NCBI GenBank assembly: GCA_003427395.1
Contig: BFEA01000001.1
Location: 9,507,330-9,528,522, forward strand
DNA from: Chara braunii
Taxonomy: Eukaryota; Streptophyta; Charophyceae; Charales; Characeae
DNA length: 21,193 nucleotides
Direction: 5' to 3'
Position 1 is the stretch's first letter; every line of letters begins with the position of its first letter. A program made the position numbers and the translations under genes. The notes below the pieces were generated by a model. The model was not told where the DNA came from and did no database searches. It saw nothing but the letters and a program-made list of their open reading frames with translations. Below are positions 1 through 8,660 of the stretch, one piece after another.

Positions 1-70
<70 letters not shown>
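1..70. repeat. (AG)35 microsatellite
   Basis: Perfect AG dinucleotide run that begins at the window edge, so its true length is unknown. It is followed by a short direct repeat (the words agggccattggt occur twice within 71-112). Confidence 0.98.
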
Positions 71-71
<1 letters not shown>

Positions 72-124
72 AGGGCCATTGGTGTGCCAACCACGCTAGG
101 GCCATTGGTACATGTGTTCCGCTA

Positions 125-128
<4 letters not shown>

Positions 129-160
<32 letters not shown>
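129..160. repeat. (TG)16 microsatellite
   Basis: Perfect TG run followed by an interrupted TG tail to about 169. Alternating purine-pyrimidine DNA of this kind can adopt Z-DNA; a short GC-alternating stretch lies at 346-362. Confidence 0.97.
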
Positions 161-162
<2 letters not shown>

Positions 163-420
163 GTGTGTGCACGTGTGCCAAGGGGAGGGGAGGGAGGACC
201 CCTCACCCACCAATCAATCAACCAATCAATTTTTTTTTCTATTGTTTTAATTTTTTTTGTCACTCACCCAAAACCACCCCCCCAAATTTTCAATTTTCAA
301 TTTTTTTTTTGTACAGGGTGGTAGTGGCCGTCATGCGCAGGCAGGGTGCGCGCGCGCCCGCGCCTGGCCCTGACACGGCCGCGCGTAAACTCGGCCACGG
401 CCGAGGGGGACACATAGGGT

Positions 421-1057
421 ATGAAGAAAGGCAGGGAGGGGGTAGGGAAGGACAGGAAGAAGAAGAAGAGGAAAGAAGAAGACCTAGCGAATGGGCCAGA
501 AGAAGAAGGAGGAGAAGAAGAAGAATAAAAAAAAAAATAAGAAGAGAGGTGAGGAGGAGAAGAAGAAGAAGATCAAGAAAGGTCGAGGAGAAAGATGAAA
601 ACGCGAGGGGCAGGAGGGTAAGAAGAAGAAGACGAGAGGACGACGAGAAGAGGAGGAGAAGAAGAAGATAAGCGGAGAAGGAGGGGGAGGAGGATGGCCT
701 TTTTTTTTCCACCTGTCGTGTCTCACGTGACCTACCAAATGTTGACAAACTAGAAGATGAAGAAGAAGAAGGAGAAGGAGAAGGAGAAGAAGAAAAAGAA
801 GAATGAAAAGAAGAAGAAGAAGAAGAGGAGGAGGAGGAGGAGAAAGAAAACAAGTGGGGGAGAAGGGGAAGACGACAACAAAGAAGAAAGGTTGACGAAG
901 ATGAAAATGTGAGGGGGACGAGGGGAAGACGAAGAAGACGAGAGGAGAAGAAGAAGAAGAAGAAGAAGAAGAAGACGAGCCAAAAGGGGGGGGGTAGGTG
1001 GACGGCTTGTCGTATCTCACTTGACATGAAGAAGAAGAAGAAGAAGAAGAAGAAGAA
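421..1057. repeat. Imperfect (GAA/GGA)n homopurine tract
   Basis: The plus strand is almost wholly purine at 421-692 and 752-985, and 1028-1057 is a pure (GAA)10. Two short mixed islands (695-751 and 986-1027) share the words ctgtcgtgtctcac and cttgtcgtatctcac, which suggests the tract arose partly by duplication of a unit near 290 bp. Long open frames here in both directions encode only Arg/Lys/Glu or Ser/Leu/Phe runs; they are composition artefacts, not genes. Long homopurine-homopyrimidine DNA can form triplex structures. Confidence 0.93.
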
Positions 1058-1175
1058 CGTCGTCGGGGCCTTCATTGTTACCTGCAACAGTTACCCTAGC
1101 AGCAGGGCCTTCGTCTGCCCATCCAACACAACCCTAAATGATTATGACAGGAAGAAGAAGAACAACGCCTTTGTC

Positions 1176-1269
1176 GTAGCAGCAGCAGCAGGACAGTCGG
1201 GGCCTTCATCGTAGCAGCTGCAGCAGGACAGTCGGGGCCTTCGTCGTAGCAGCTGCAGCAGGACTCTCG
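1176..1269. repeat. 35-bp tandem repeat, about 2.7 copies
   Basis: Copies start at 1176, 1211 and 1246, each beginning gtagcagc and containing gcaggac. The first two run through gtcggggccttc, and the third breaks off after aggactctcg. A related fragment (ggggccttcat) lies upstream near 1065. Open frames across it are repeats, not proteins. Confidence 0.9.
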
Positions 1270-1376
1270 ATGGCGATGGCGATGGGCGACGGGCGACTGG
1301 CGATGGGCGACGGGCAACTGGTGACTGGCGACGGGCGACGGGTGATGGGCGACACGTGACTGGCGACGGGCGACGG
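1268..1376. repeat. GGGCGAC-type minisatellite
   Basis: Irregular tandem array of 6-8 bp words such as gatgggcgac, gggcgactgg and gggcgacggg. It follows directly on the 35-bp repeat. Confidence 0.85.
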
Positions 1377-1487
1377 CACAGCAGGACAACGCAGGAGCAA
1401 CTCCGATCGTGCTGGGGGGAGAGTGGCAGACCACCCCAGTTGATCCCAGCTTTGAGCGGGGGGAAGTTTTGCGCCTAGATCCACGGG
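1377..1487. other. Unassigned sequence
   Basis: Mixed GC-rich sequence between the minisatellite and the hairpin cluster. I see no gene or element. Confidence 0.5.
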
Positions 1488-1527
1488 CTCTGTGGCCGTC
1501 GATCATGTTGGATCGACGGCCACAGAG
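1488..1527. repeat. Perfect 17-bp inverted repeat (hairpin)
   Basis: Arms 1488-1504 and 1511-1527 are exact reverse complements (ctctgtggccgtcgatc against gatcgacggccacagag) around a 6-nt loop, atgttg. No T-run follows that would suggest a bacterial-type terminator. It is the first of several GC-rich foldbacks before the LINE insertion. Confidence 0.92.
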
Positions 1528-1548
1528 TCGTCACAATTTTTCAAAAAT

Positions 1549-1612
1549 CCCACAGGCCTACCGGGGCCCGACGGACGGTTTTTCGGGCCGGTCGGACCGG
1601 TATGCCTGTGGG
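1549..1612. repeat. 16-bp inverted repeat with nested hairpin
   Basis: Arms 1549-1564 and 1597-1612 match at 15 of 16 positions (cccacaggcctaccgg against the complement of ccggtatgcctgtggg). The interior contains ggcccga and tcgggcc, which can pair as an inner stem. A further perfect 7-bp stem, gggggtc-caa-gaccccc, lies at 1632-1648. Confidence 0.85.
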
Positions 1613-1769
1613 AGGCCAACAACAGCGAAAAGGGGGTCCAAGACCCCCAGACAGGTGAGTGTGTTGGGGGGGTTGGCCTACCCAACCGGGTGCCCTGCCC
1701 GGCCAGGCCGCCCGGGACTTCCCTCGGGGCCCCGCCAGTCAGCCGGGCGGCCCGGATCCCCATCCAGGG

Positions 1770-1795
<26 letters not shown>
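1770..1795 (-). other. Poly(A) tail of LINE-A
   Basis: A run of 26 T on the plus strand, which is A26 on the element's sense strand, lying 75 bp past the last ORF2 stop. It marks the 3' insertion boundary. Two ambiguous bases (N at 1801 and 1817) sit beside it, a usual sign of sequencing or assembly trouble at a long homopolymer. Confidence 0.9.
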
Positions 1796-1800
<5 letters not shown>

Positions 1801-1905
1801 NAACAACCCGAGGCGGNGGTAGTGGTGCTGGTAAGAGCAGACACCGCTATCACTGTCGGGGAGGCTCCATCTATTGATGGGGAGCAGCACCTGCTGGAAA
1901 CCGGG
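1796..1905 (-). promoter_or_regulatory. LINE-A 3'-terminal module
   Basis: The last part of ORF2 and the 3' UTR contain a segment (1862-1905) that matches 8513-8555 on the plus strand at 36 of 43 ungapped positions. Similarity resumes nearer the tail with ctcttacca followed by caccac. Related copies occur at 12304-12346 and 12832-12874. In many LINE families the 3' end is the part the reverse transcriptase recognises to start copying; that role here is an inference from conservation and position. Confidence 0.6.
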
Positions 1906-2290
1906 TACAACAGTCTTTTTTGCTCGAGATCTGTTCTGGATACGATCCAATCACGGGTGGGGAGACACCGATGCAGAATTTGCCATTCAAAGATCTGAGA
2001 TTTGTGGGCATAAGTTTGGCATATTTGGTCCAGGGGAGGCTATGTAGCAGCTGTGGGTCCAGTGGTGAGTCTCGCTCCCATCTCCGCGAGATTGTTTGTG
2101 CAATCTGCTGCTGAGGCCGAGCTGCCTTGTACCCCCCTTTGACCGTATAGTCCCAGATGTGCAAGTTGTGTTGGCCCGTCCACTCCCATTCGTCAGGGTC
2201 GAAGGGGAGCAGAGCGATGGGCATGGACGGCTCGTATGCCTGGAATCCTTTGTCTTGGTCCCCCACTACTCTGACATTCATCAGCCCCCC

Positions 2291-4387
2291 TCATGATTCT
2301 GTGATGTCTAAGTCCTCGTCTCGTATCAGGTGAGAGATCTGCATTCCCGGGTTGTGCGGGGCGAAAGCATCCATTTTACACCTCCCACACTCTATGTTAT
2401 TGACCCAGTAAACTATCTCCGGACGGGGCAGGTCCACATATCTGACCACCCAGTCTTGCGATCGAACCGTCGGGCTTATCTTGAGGGTCTGCAGCCAGGC
2501 CAGAGGCAGTGCATCGATGAGTTGGCGAGCCTTCTCTTCAATGTTCCTGACATGCTTCAGTCTGGTTCGCAAGCAGTCCAACGAGAGCCATTTCTGTTCG
2601 GCCTGGTCCCAGAGGTCGCCCACTGTGTAAATTCGTCTCTTTGCCCACGTCAGCCAGGGTGAGTTGGTTGTGAGCATAAAGGGGTTCCCATTCTCATCAT
2701 GGATGAAGGGGTTTCCGAACAGCGGCTGCCTCCGTAATGTGCGCCATCTATTGGGTGTGCGCTTTTGTTTGGGGCCTCGCGTGCACCACAATTTAATCAT
2801 TGACGACCAGAGGGGATCATTGTGTATATCCTGTCTGGTGGCATGCGACACGCCGGTCGCATGTGTGTGGCGACGAGGGCCCGGGATGGACCAGTGGTTA
2901 TTTGTTAGCCATTGGAACGGGTGCACGCGGTTGGAGGGCCCCGAATCCGGTGTCAGCCCAGCTATTTGCACGCAGGCGAGGGGTCTCCATGGAATATTGT
3001 TTCCCATAAGGAGTCTAGTTATGACTTTGAACATCATGGCGTCAGTCACCCTTTGGGGGTCCAGTATCCCCATTCCCCCCGTGGCTCTTGGTTGTGTGAG
3101 GGTATCCCAGCACACCCTGTTCAGGCACTTGTCGGATTTAGCGCTGTTTTTCCAGAGATAGGAAGTGAGCGTTTTCCGCAACCTGGTATATTGTTGTGGT
3201 GTGAGTGGCCACACTGCTAGTTTGTACCATATAGCTGCGAGGATGGAGTTGTTGATTGTCAGCACCCGCCCCACCAATGATGTGTGCAGGCCCTCCCATC
3301 TTGCAAGGCGGTCTATTGCTATGTTCACAAGGTTATCTCCATGATCCACCGGGGGCCCCATTGCCGTTAACTTCACTCCTAGTATCCTGATGGCATCTTC
3401 TTTCCTCGCCCATGCCACACACGGGTGCGGTGGTGGAGGCACGTCCTGCGGGTGGAGCCACCATCCCTCCGTCTTTGAGCCCCTGTTCACTTTCATGTCT
3501 GTTGCCACTGAAAAGAGGTGTATAGTCTGGGTGAGGGCATGCAGACTGTCTCGATCCGCTCGTATCAGGACCGTGAGGTCATCAGCAAACAGTGACGTGA
3601 CCGGGATAAGGTGGTCTGGGATCTCCGGGATCGCTATTTTACTGATGTTTGGGTGGGCTCGAATCAGTGCCGCCAGGGCCTCCATGACTCTAACGAAGAG
3701 CAGCGGTACGATGGGGTCCCCTTGGCGTACTGATCTCTGCAGTTGTATTAGCGCCGAGAGGTGGCTATTAAGCAATATGTTTGTAGTGGCTGATCTGTGA
3801 AGGATTTGCACCCATTGACAGAATTGAGGCCCGAAGCTCATTTTCGCGAGGCACATATCTAGGAAGTCCCAATCGACATGGTCATATGTTTTTTCAAAGT
3901 CTATGAAACATATGGCTGCTTGGACTTTGCGCTGGCGTGCATATTTGATAGTTTCGTTGACCAGCAGGATGTTGTCCTGGATATTGCGATTTGGCATAAA
4001 TCCTGTTTGATCTGGATGGATCAGCAGGTTCATAAACGGCAGGAGGCGAAGTGTGAGTGCTTTGGCCACCAATTTATAGGGGACCGGGAGAAGGGTGATA
4101 GGTCTATAGTTTCTGATGTCCTCTTTGTCTCCCTTTTTGTAGAGGAGGGTAGTCACCCCTTGACCGATCATCCCCCCAAAGGAACCTTCCTCTTGGACAG
4201 CTTTTATGTATTCCATCAAGTCATCTTTGAGGAGGTCCCAGAACGACACCCAGAACTCCTTCGGGAAGGAGTCAATTCCTGGTGTTCTCTCTACGTCCAT
4301 GTCCTGCAGAGCTCCCCATATCTCTTCCTGCACAAGGGGTTTATCCAGTTCTGACTTTTGTTTCTGCGTTAAGCGTGACTGCACAGC
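2291..4387 (-). other. LINE-A ORF2: reverse transcriptase domain
   Basis: RNA-dependent DNA polymerase of the LINE type. Numbering from the GTG codon at 4384, motifs run in order: YKKGDKEDIRNYRPITLL (near 82-99), QTGFMPNRN (near 126-134), motif A FIDFEKTYD (catalytic Asp 162), motif B SVRQGDPIVPLLF (near 218-230), motif C FADD (266-269, both Asp present), then the MKVN...SKT motif D region. Motif B has Asp and Ile where most LINEs have Cys and Leu (RQGCPLSP). The segment is bounded upstream by TAA 4388-4390 and downstream by TGA 2291-2293, both inside the longer ORF2 frame. The active-site residues are intact. Confidence 0.95.
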
Positions 4388-4903
4388 TTAGAGCAGCTTT
4401 TCCCTGGCTTCCCGAACATCATCGGGGTTTTTGTTGGGGGTGCTCGATGTAAACAGATCCGTATAATATTTGGCGGCGTAATCTGTTATAGTATAAGCAT
4501 TTGTTGCAATCGGAACACTGCCATCCAGGGGGTGTCTGCGCCTGGGGACAGCTGAAGCCTGCGCACGGGCTTTCGCTTTGTTAAAGAAGGACCTCGCTAT
4601 CGTTCCTTCCGTGTGTTATCTTCTTATTCTGGCTTGTATTCTCCAAGTTTGTGACTGTCTTTCTATGTAGGCCTGGAGGTGGTCTCTCGCCTCTTGCAGC
4701 TTTATGAAGGAGGGGGTGTGATGGGGGTTCTCTGCAGTCGACCCGTCCCATTCCTCAAGTTCCCGCATGAGGCGATCGATTATTGCCTTGCGATCTGTTG
4801 CACTTTGAATGGAAAATTTCTTGGCCCTGTCTCTCAATTGGGCGATGTCGTCGTTAAACCAGACCACTGTTTGTCGCGAGTCCTGATGGGGTTTTGTTGA
4901 CTG

Positions 4904-6019
4904 TCAGTACTGCCAGAACTCCCGGGCCATTTCCTTGAATTTGGTAAGCTGCAGTAGCGAGGTGTTGAGCTTGTAAAAACCCGGACCTCTTTTGATGTGA
5001 GTGTGAAAGGAGAGGCCCAACGTTATCATTCTATGGTCAAAGGATCTGCACGGGCTGATTGCAGTTATCTCTGCAGTGGTGATCAAGCCCATCAGATCCC
5101 TGGATACAAGGGCCAAATCTATGGCGAAGCCCCGGGCCCCTCTGGAAGATAGACAAGTGTAGGCTTTTTGGGCAGGGTGCAGCACTCTGTAGACATCTTC
5201 AAGTTCCCTGTCCGCCATCAGCTGTGTAAGCATGAGTATGTCTGGGCCGAGGTCCGACAACGAGGGCACCTCCGGATCCGGCCTTTGGGAGGTGGACCTT
5301 CGGTCCATCACCGGGTCCAGGGTGGTATTGAAATCATCAATCATGATGGCCGAGGCATCTTTCGGTATGTGTTGATGCAGGGCAAGCCACAAGTTCACCC
5401 TGTCAGTGGGGTCATCAGGTGCATACACATTGACAAGATAGAACTCATTTTCTTCGTACGCAACTTTGAGACACACCCACCGTCCTTGGCTTCGGTCGTG
5501 CTGCACCGACACCGGTTTGAGTTTCAAGGACGGCGGTAGCCATATTGCGACCCCGGTTGAAGCTCGGTCGATTGCCGACTCTGAGTAGCTTGTGTAAGGC
5601 CATATGAATTTGGCTTTCGCTACATGCTGGGGTGTGTCGTGGAGATGCGTTTCCTGGATGCACACTGCATCAGGCCATCCGCCGGAAGCCGGGGATTTGA
5701 TTAATTCCCATATGGCATCTTTTTTGTCTGTTGTTGCTTGGATGAGGCCGTTGACATTCAATGATCGAATGTCAATATCTGCCCTGGCCAACTTGACCGC
5801 CCAGGGGGGGGGGTTCTTTATCCGGGGGAAGACGGGAGGGGATGGGGGTCGTGGGGGTGGGAGAGGGTGGTGTTGTTGGGTAGGCGGGGGTGGGGTGGAC
5901 GGGGTGGACGGGGCGGCGGGGTCAGCAGGGTTGGCTACACCTGGCTGCGTCAAGTTGGGCAGGGCGTCTGTCGATGTTTGGCTCACGCGGGGTTCGGCCA
6001 TCGGGTCAATTTGACTCAT
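4904..6019 (-). other. LINE-A ORF2: APE-type endonuclease domain
   Basis: This nicks target DNA to make the primer for reverse transcription. Counting from the ATG at 6019, the expected metal-dependent nuclease motifs appear in order: SLNVNGL (Asn near 88), IQETHL (catalytic Glu 123), VNVYAPDD, IDDFN in place of the usual GDFN (Asp 229, Asn 231), AIDLALVS in place of the usual RID motif (Asp 301), and FDHR in place of SDHR (Asp 328, His 329). The core acidic and His residues are kept; the Gly, Arg and Ser changes are departures from the family consensus. The segment ends at a TGA (4904-4906) right after EFWQY, and the same frame goes on into the linker. Confidence 0.9.
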
Positions 6020-6069
6020 CGTAACACAACAATAGTGAGATTCTGTTGTGTCCCAATCACCCAGGTTCT

Positions 6070-7777
6070 TCAACCGAACGTTTTGATGGGGAGGACGGAT
6101 GGGGGATCATCCCATTGGTTGTGTTCTTGCAGCACATTGTCCTCCAGAAAAATTTGCATTAAAGTGAGGACTTTGGACTGTGTCCAGGCAATGTTGGTCC
6201 TGAACCGCTGGGTGTCGAGACCCATAGGCTGTTGGTGTGAAAACCACTTGAGGTTTGCATTTTTCTGCAATCTCATTTTGGGATCGATGAGCAGAATAAC
6301 GGGGATGATGCCTTTTGGAAATGTGAGAGAAGTAGGCAGGACCACTCCCATTACCCCTTCCGTACTTGTCTCCCTGACCCAGTATTTGAGTCTTTTGAGG
6401 ATGACAGCCTTTGATGGGTTCCCCCTCCAGCCATCCAGTGTCAGTCCATCCGAGAGCGTTGCTTGAGCCTGGGAGGTGTCCTGTTGTGGTGGTCTGAGGC
6501 CCAGCACCCACCGCCCCCCTCTCTTCATTCTAGTCAGGGGAAAGATGACGACCCCAGGTGGCATAACAACCGAAACTTCACCATCGTCTTCCAGTCTCAC
6601 TAGTTGTGCCATCTTTTCAGGCAGGTCCTCTGAGTCCAGGTGTCGGTCTTCGTCAGACTGGGGTTCGTCATGATCGTCGTGGGTGATCTGGATCACCACG
6701 GGCCACTGCGAAGGGGGGCTCAAGGGGGGTGTCGCATATCTGTCATCTTTGTTCCCGTGCGGGTCCTCCACGTGAACCGGTGCACTCTTGGCAAGAGCAT
6801 GCGAGCTCCCAGGTCGCAGGGAAAGGGCTTGCCCGTGCTGCGAGTCGGCAGTGAACTCTTGTGCCGGGGGGGAGCAGATTTGGTGGCCTGCTGCACTGCC
6901 CTGCCAGTTGTTTCCCAAGCCCGACGCGTTCCTGCTAGGGAGAGCGTGCAGCGTGTCGCACAGTTCATGTTCGTGACAGAAGGCCTCAGATTGTGTATGT
7001 GTCGTGTTGGGGGTGGAGGATGCTTCCCCTGTCCCGAATGCGGTGTTTGCATATTCCTCAATTTTGTCAAGGAATTCGTTAACGACAAGGACAATCGCGG
7101 CCCCAACGTCCATCCAATCGATAGCTGTCACATTGTCATATTTTTCTACCGTCGCCAGAACTCGAGGGCTGTACATAAGGACAGTTTTCGCCTCGCCCCA
7201 GTGCTTGTTCTTAAGTCTGTCTTCAGGTCTGTCGTCCGACAGAGAATATCTTCATCAAAGTCCATTCCGTGAGGAATTCCAGTTTCAGTTTGACCTCGTC
7301 ATTGGCCGCCAGTGGTGGGGGTGGTGGCGGAGGGCTGTCTCTGTGCAGTTCTGGTGGAACCGGGACTGTCAGTTGGATATCCATATCCGTGGGTGACTGT
7401 TGTTGTTGGACCTCCGGTTCTTCCGGGGCCGAGGTATCCATGTCCTGGGCCTGGCCATCTTCAATGTGGAGGCTCTTCCCACTCGCACACCCCAGCAACG
7501 GTTGCTCTTGGTTTTGCGGCATGTGGATTTGCAGTGTGGCTTGCTGTTGCCAATACTTTTGCAGCTGTTCCTGTTGTTGCTGCAAGACCTGTTGTTGCTG
7601 ACAGCATAGCTGTTGTTGCCACTGTAGGTGCATGTGTTGTAGGAGCTGTTGTTGTTGAATCATTCTCTGTTGGTACTGTTGTTGGTGATACTGTGCTAGT
7701 TGGGTATGCAACAGGAGGTGATATTGTTCTTCGTGATCTCTCTGTTCCCTGGCCTGTTGTTGTAGAATCTGGCACAT
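6070..7777 (-). pseudogene. LINE-A ORF1 (Gln-rich, frameshifted)
   Basis: Probable ORF1 protein of LINE-A, by position directly upstream of ORF2; such proteins usually bind the element RNA. The start is a true ATG at 7777, the first after an in-frame stop upstream. The first 184 codons (to 7223) are very Gln-rich (residues 3-90, written with mixed CAA and CAG), followed by acidic residues and a run of seven Pro (149-155). The frame closes at 7223-7225. A second frame, open from about 7240 through the ATG at 7176 to TGA 6070-6072, carries on with no gap, so a single 1-nt shift near 7235-7240 explains the break. The second part (about 370 residues) has a hydrophobic segment (VGAAIVLVVNEFL), a Ser/Pro/His-rich middle, and a more globular C-terminus. 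I see no zinc knuckle and no named domain. Confidence 0.75.
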
Positions 7778-8026
7778 CCAGGTTTTTTCTTCATTTGTTT
7801 GGTCATGAAACGGTTTTTTGCATTTATTTTCCCTATTTCACGCTGCCACCCACCTGTCCCCCAACTGTCCCACACCCGTCACACTAATCCACATACATGG
7901 CTAGTGGGATCTCGCTCCTAAAAAAGATACAAAACAAAGAATTAAAAAATTCCAAATGAGCTGGCTGGGGCATCCCTCAGGGGGGAAACTGGGGGATGTA
8001 TCTTGGCCAGGTGGAGAAGGGGAGGG
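7778..8026. other. Possible LINE-A 5' UTR and flank
   Basis: Non-coding stretch upstream of LINE-A ORF1, with stop codons shortly upstream of the ORF1 ATG. It could be 5' UTR with an internal promoter, as LINEs usually carry, or unrelated flank. No clear promoter box was recognised. Confidence 0.35.
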
Positions 8027-8249
8027 AGTCCCACTTAAACCACCAGTACTTGGCCCAGCTATCGATGCCGAGCTGGGATACCCCCTGCGCGCCAAGTTTT
8101 GCCGAGCCGCCGGGGCACCATTTCGTTTTCATTTTGGCTGGCGCTTCCAGCCATTGTGGTTTGGTGCCCCGAAGCCCAACTACCGGCGCGTTAACGTGAA
8201 ACGCCGGCGGCCGATAGCTGGGCCAAGTACTGGTGGTTTAAAAGGGACT
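8027..8249. mobile_element. Foldback/MITE-like element with 38-bp inverted termini
   Basis: Arms 8027-8064 and 8212-8249 are reverse complements at 36 of 38 positions, and the inner 29 bp (8036-8064 against 8212-8240) are perfect. The ends read AGTCCC...GGGACT. Two more nested inverted repeats occupy the 147-bp interior: cggggcacca (8111-8120) with tggtgccccg (8162-8171), and tggctgg (8135-8141) with ccagcca (8147-8153). The whole element can therefore fold into one long stem. It encodes no protein: open frames through it are mirror copies. I found no target-site duplication, so the transposon superfamily is unassigned. Confidence 0.75.
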
Positions 8250-8660
8250 ATCTGATTACCTTCCGGAACTGGTTTGACATCAGGCCACGAGCTTCATTGA
8301 GACTCCAGATCTGTTCCCAGACCCCTTTCCGCCATCTGCGTTATCTCTGGTGGATCTAAAATGGTTTGGTATTGAAGAGTCTTAAAGTTGGTGCAGCGAG
8401 TTTCTATTTGATTATCTGGCAGGCTATTGGAACCTGAAGAGGCGGCACATTCTGAATTCTCAAGGTTTTGTTTCTATATTGTACAGGAAATGATGTAATC
8501 AAGCGACACTGGACCCAGTTTCCAGTAGGTGACGTTCCCCACTAATAGATGGAGCGGCCCATCAGGCAAACCCTCAATTCCGGGGGTTCTCTTACCACCA
8601 CCAGAATAGAGGCCTTGCGCAAGGGCCTTTAAAAAAAATAAAAAAAATAAAAAAATGGCA
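8250..8660 (+). mobile_element. LINE 3' fragment, plus strand, related to LINE-A
   Basis: Positions 8513-8555 match the sense strand of the LINE-A 3' end (1862-1905) at 36 of 43 bases. A ctcttacca/caccac word near 8590-8605 matches the LINE-A 3' UTR, and the segment ends in an A-rich tail (8629-8656, taaaaaaaat repeated). It therefore looks like a 5'-truncated, diverged copy inserted opposite to LINE-A. Upstream bases 8250-8512 may be decayed ORF2 C-terminus, since short tracts such as WTQFPVG parallel CTRFPAG of LINE-A, but stops occur in every frame. The left limit is simply the edge of the foldback element. Confidence 0.55.

Larger units (their letters stand above)
1871..6019 (-). pseudogene. 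LINE-A ORF2 polyprotein (endonuclease + reverse transcriptase), four nonsense codons
   Basis: The reading frame is continuous from the ATG at 6019 to the TAG at 1871-1873, about 1,383 codons, without a frameshift. In-frame stops interrupt it at 4904-4906 (TGA), 4616-4618 (TAA), 4388-4390 (TAA) and 2291-2293 (TGA). Order: a Pro-rich leader (about residues 31-72), an APE-like endonuclease, a helical charged linker (4867-4391), the reverse transcriptase, then a C-terminal region with a Cys/His group (CGRCKMDAFAPH) just before the last stop. I see no RNase H domain. The frame is also open upstream to a TTG at 6073, overlapping the ORF1 stop (6070-6072), so the true start could lie upstream; the 6019 ATG is the first AUG after ORF1 ends. 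Single-base nonsense changes such as CAA to TAA or CGA/TGG to TGA would explain every break, which points to a fairly recent copy decaying by substitution. Confidence 0.92.
1770..7777 (-). mobile_element. LINE-A: near full-length non-LTR retrotransposon
   Basis: Reading the minus strand, the order is ORF1 (7777-6070), ORF2 with APE-like endonuclease then reverse transcriptase (6019-1871), a short 3' UTR, and a 26-nt poly(A) tail (plus-strand T run 1770-1795). There are no LTRs, integrase or protease. This is the L1-type plan: autonomous retrotransposition by target-primed reverse transcription, with endonuclease nicking of genomic DNA. The copy is decayed by one ORF1 frameshift and four ORF2 nonsense codons, so it cannot make its proteins. 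The 5' boundary is not resolved; it could extend a few hundred bases beyond 7777, up to the foldback element at 8027. No convincing target-site duplication was found. Confidence 0.93.

Noticed and set aside
112-1214. Long open frames on both strands rich in Arg/Lys/Glu or Ser/Leu/Phe
   Set aside because: They are translations of the GAA/GGA homopurine tract and nearby microsatellites; overlapping frames on both strands stay open only because the repeat lacks stop codons.
1871-6019. Alternative genetic code (stop codons reassigned) to explain the in-frame stops of LINE-A ORF2
   Set aside because: Both TGA and TAA would need reassignment at once, and ORF1 also carries a frameshift, so ordinary decay is simpler.
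7774-7790. catccagg followed by T's, matching the sequence next to the LINE-A poly(A) (1761-1775), as a target-site duplication
   Set aside because: Only 8 bp match, and the site coincides with the ORF1 start codon, which would have to lie outside the element.
2330-7887. Plus-strand open frames opposite LINE-A
   Set aside because: They are antisense shadows; the minus strand holds ordered enzyme motifs, and the plus-strand frames have no family signature.
7956-8255. 99-codon plus-strand frame and overlapping frames at about 8 kb
   Set aside because: They run through the foldback element, and the translated ends mirror each other across its inverted arms.
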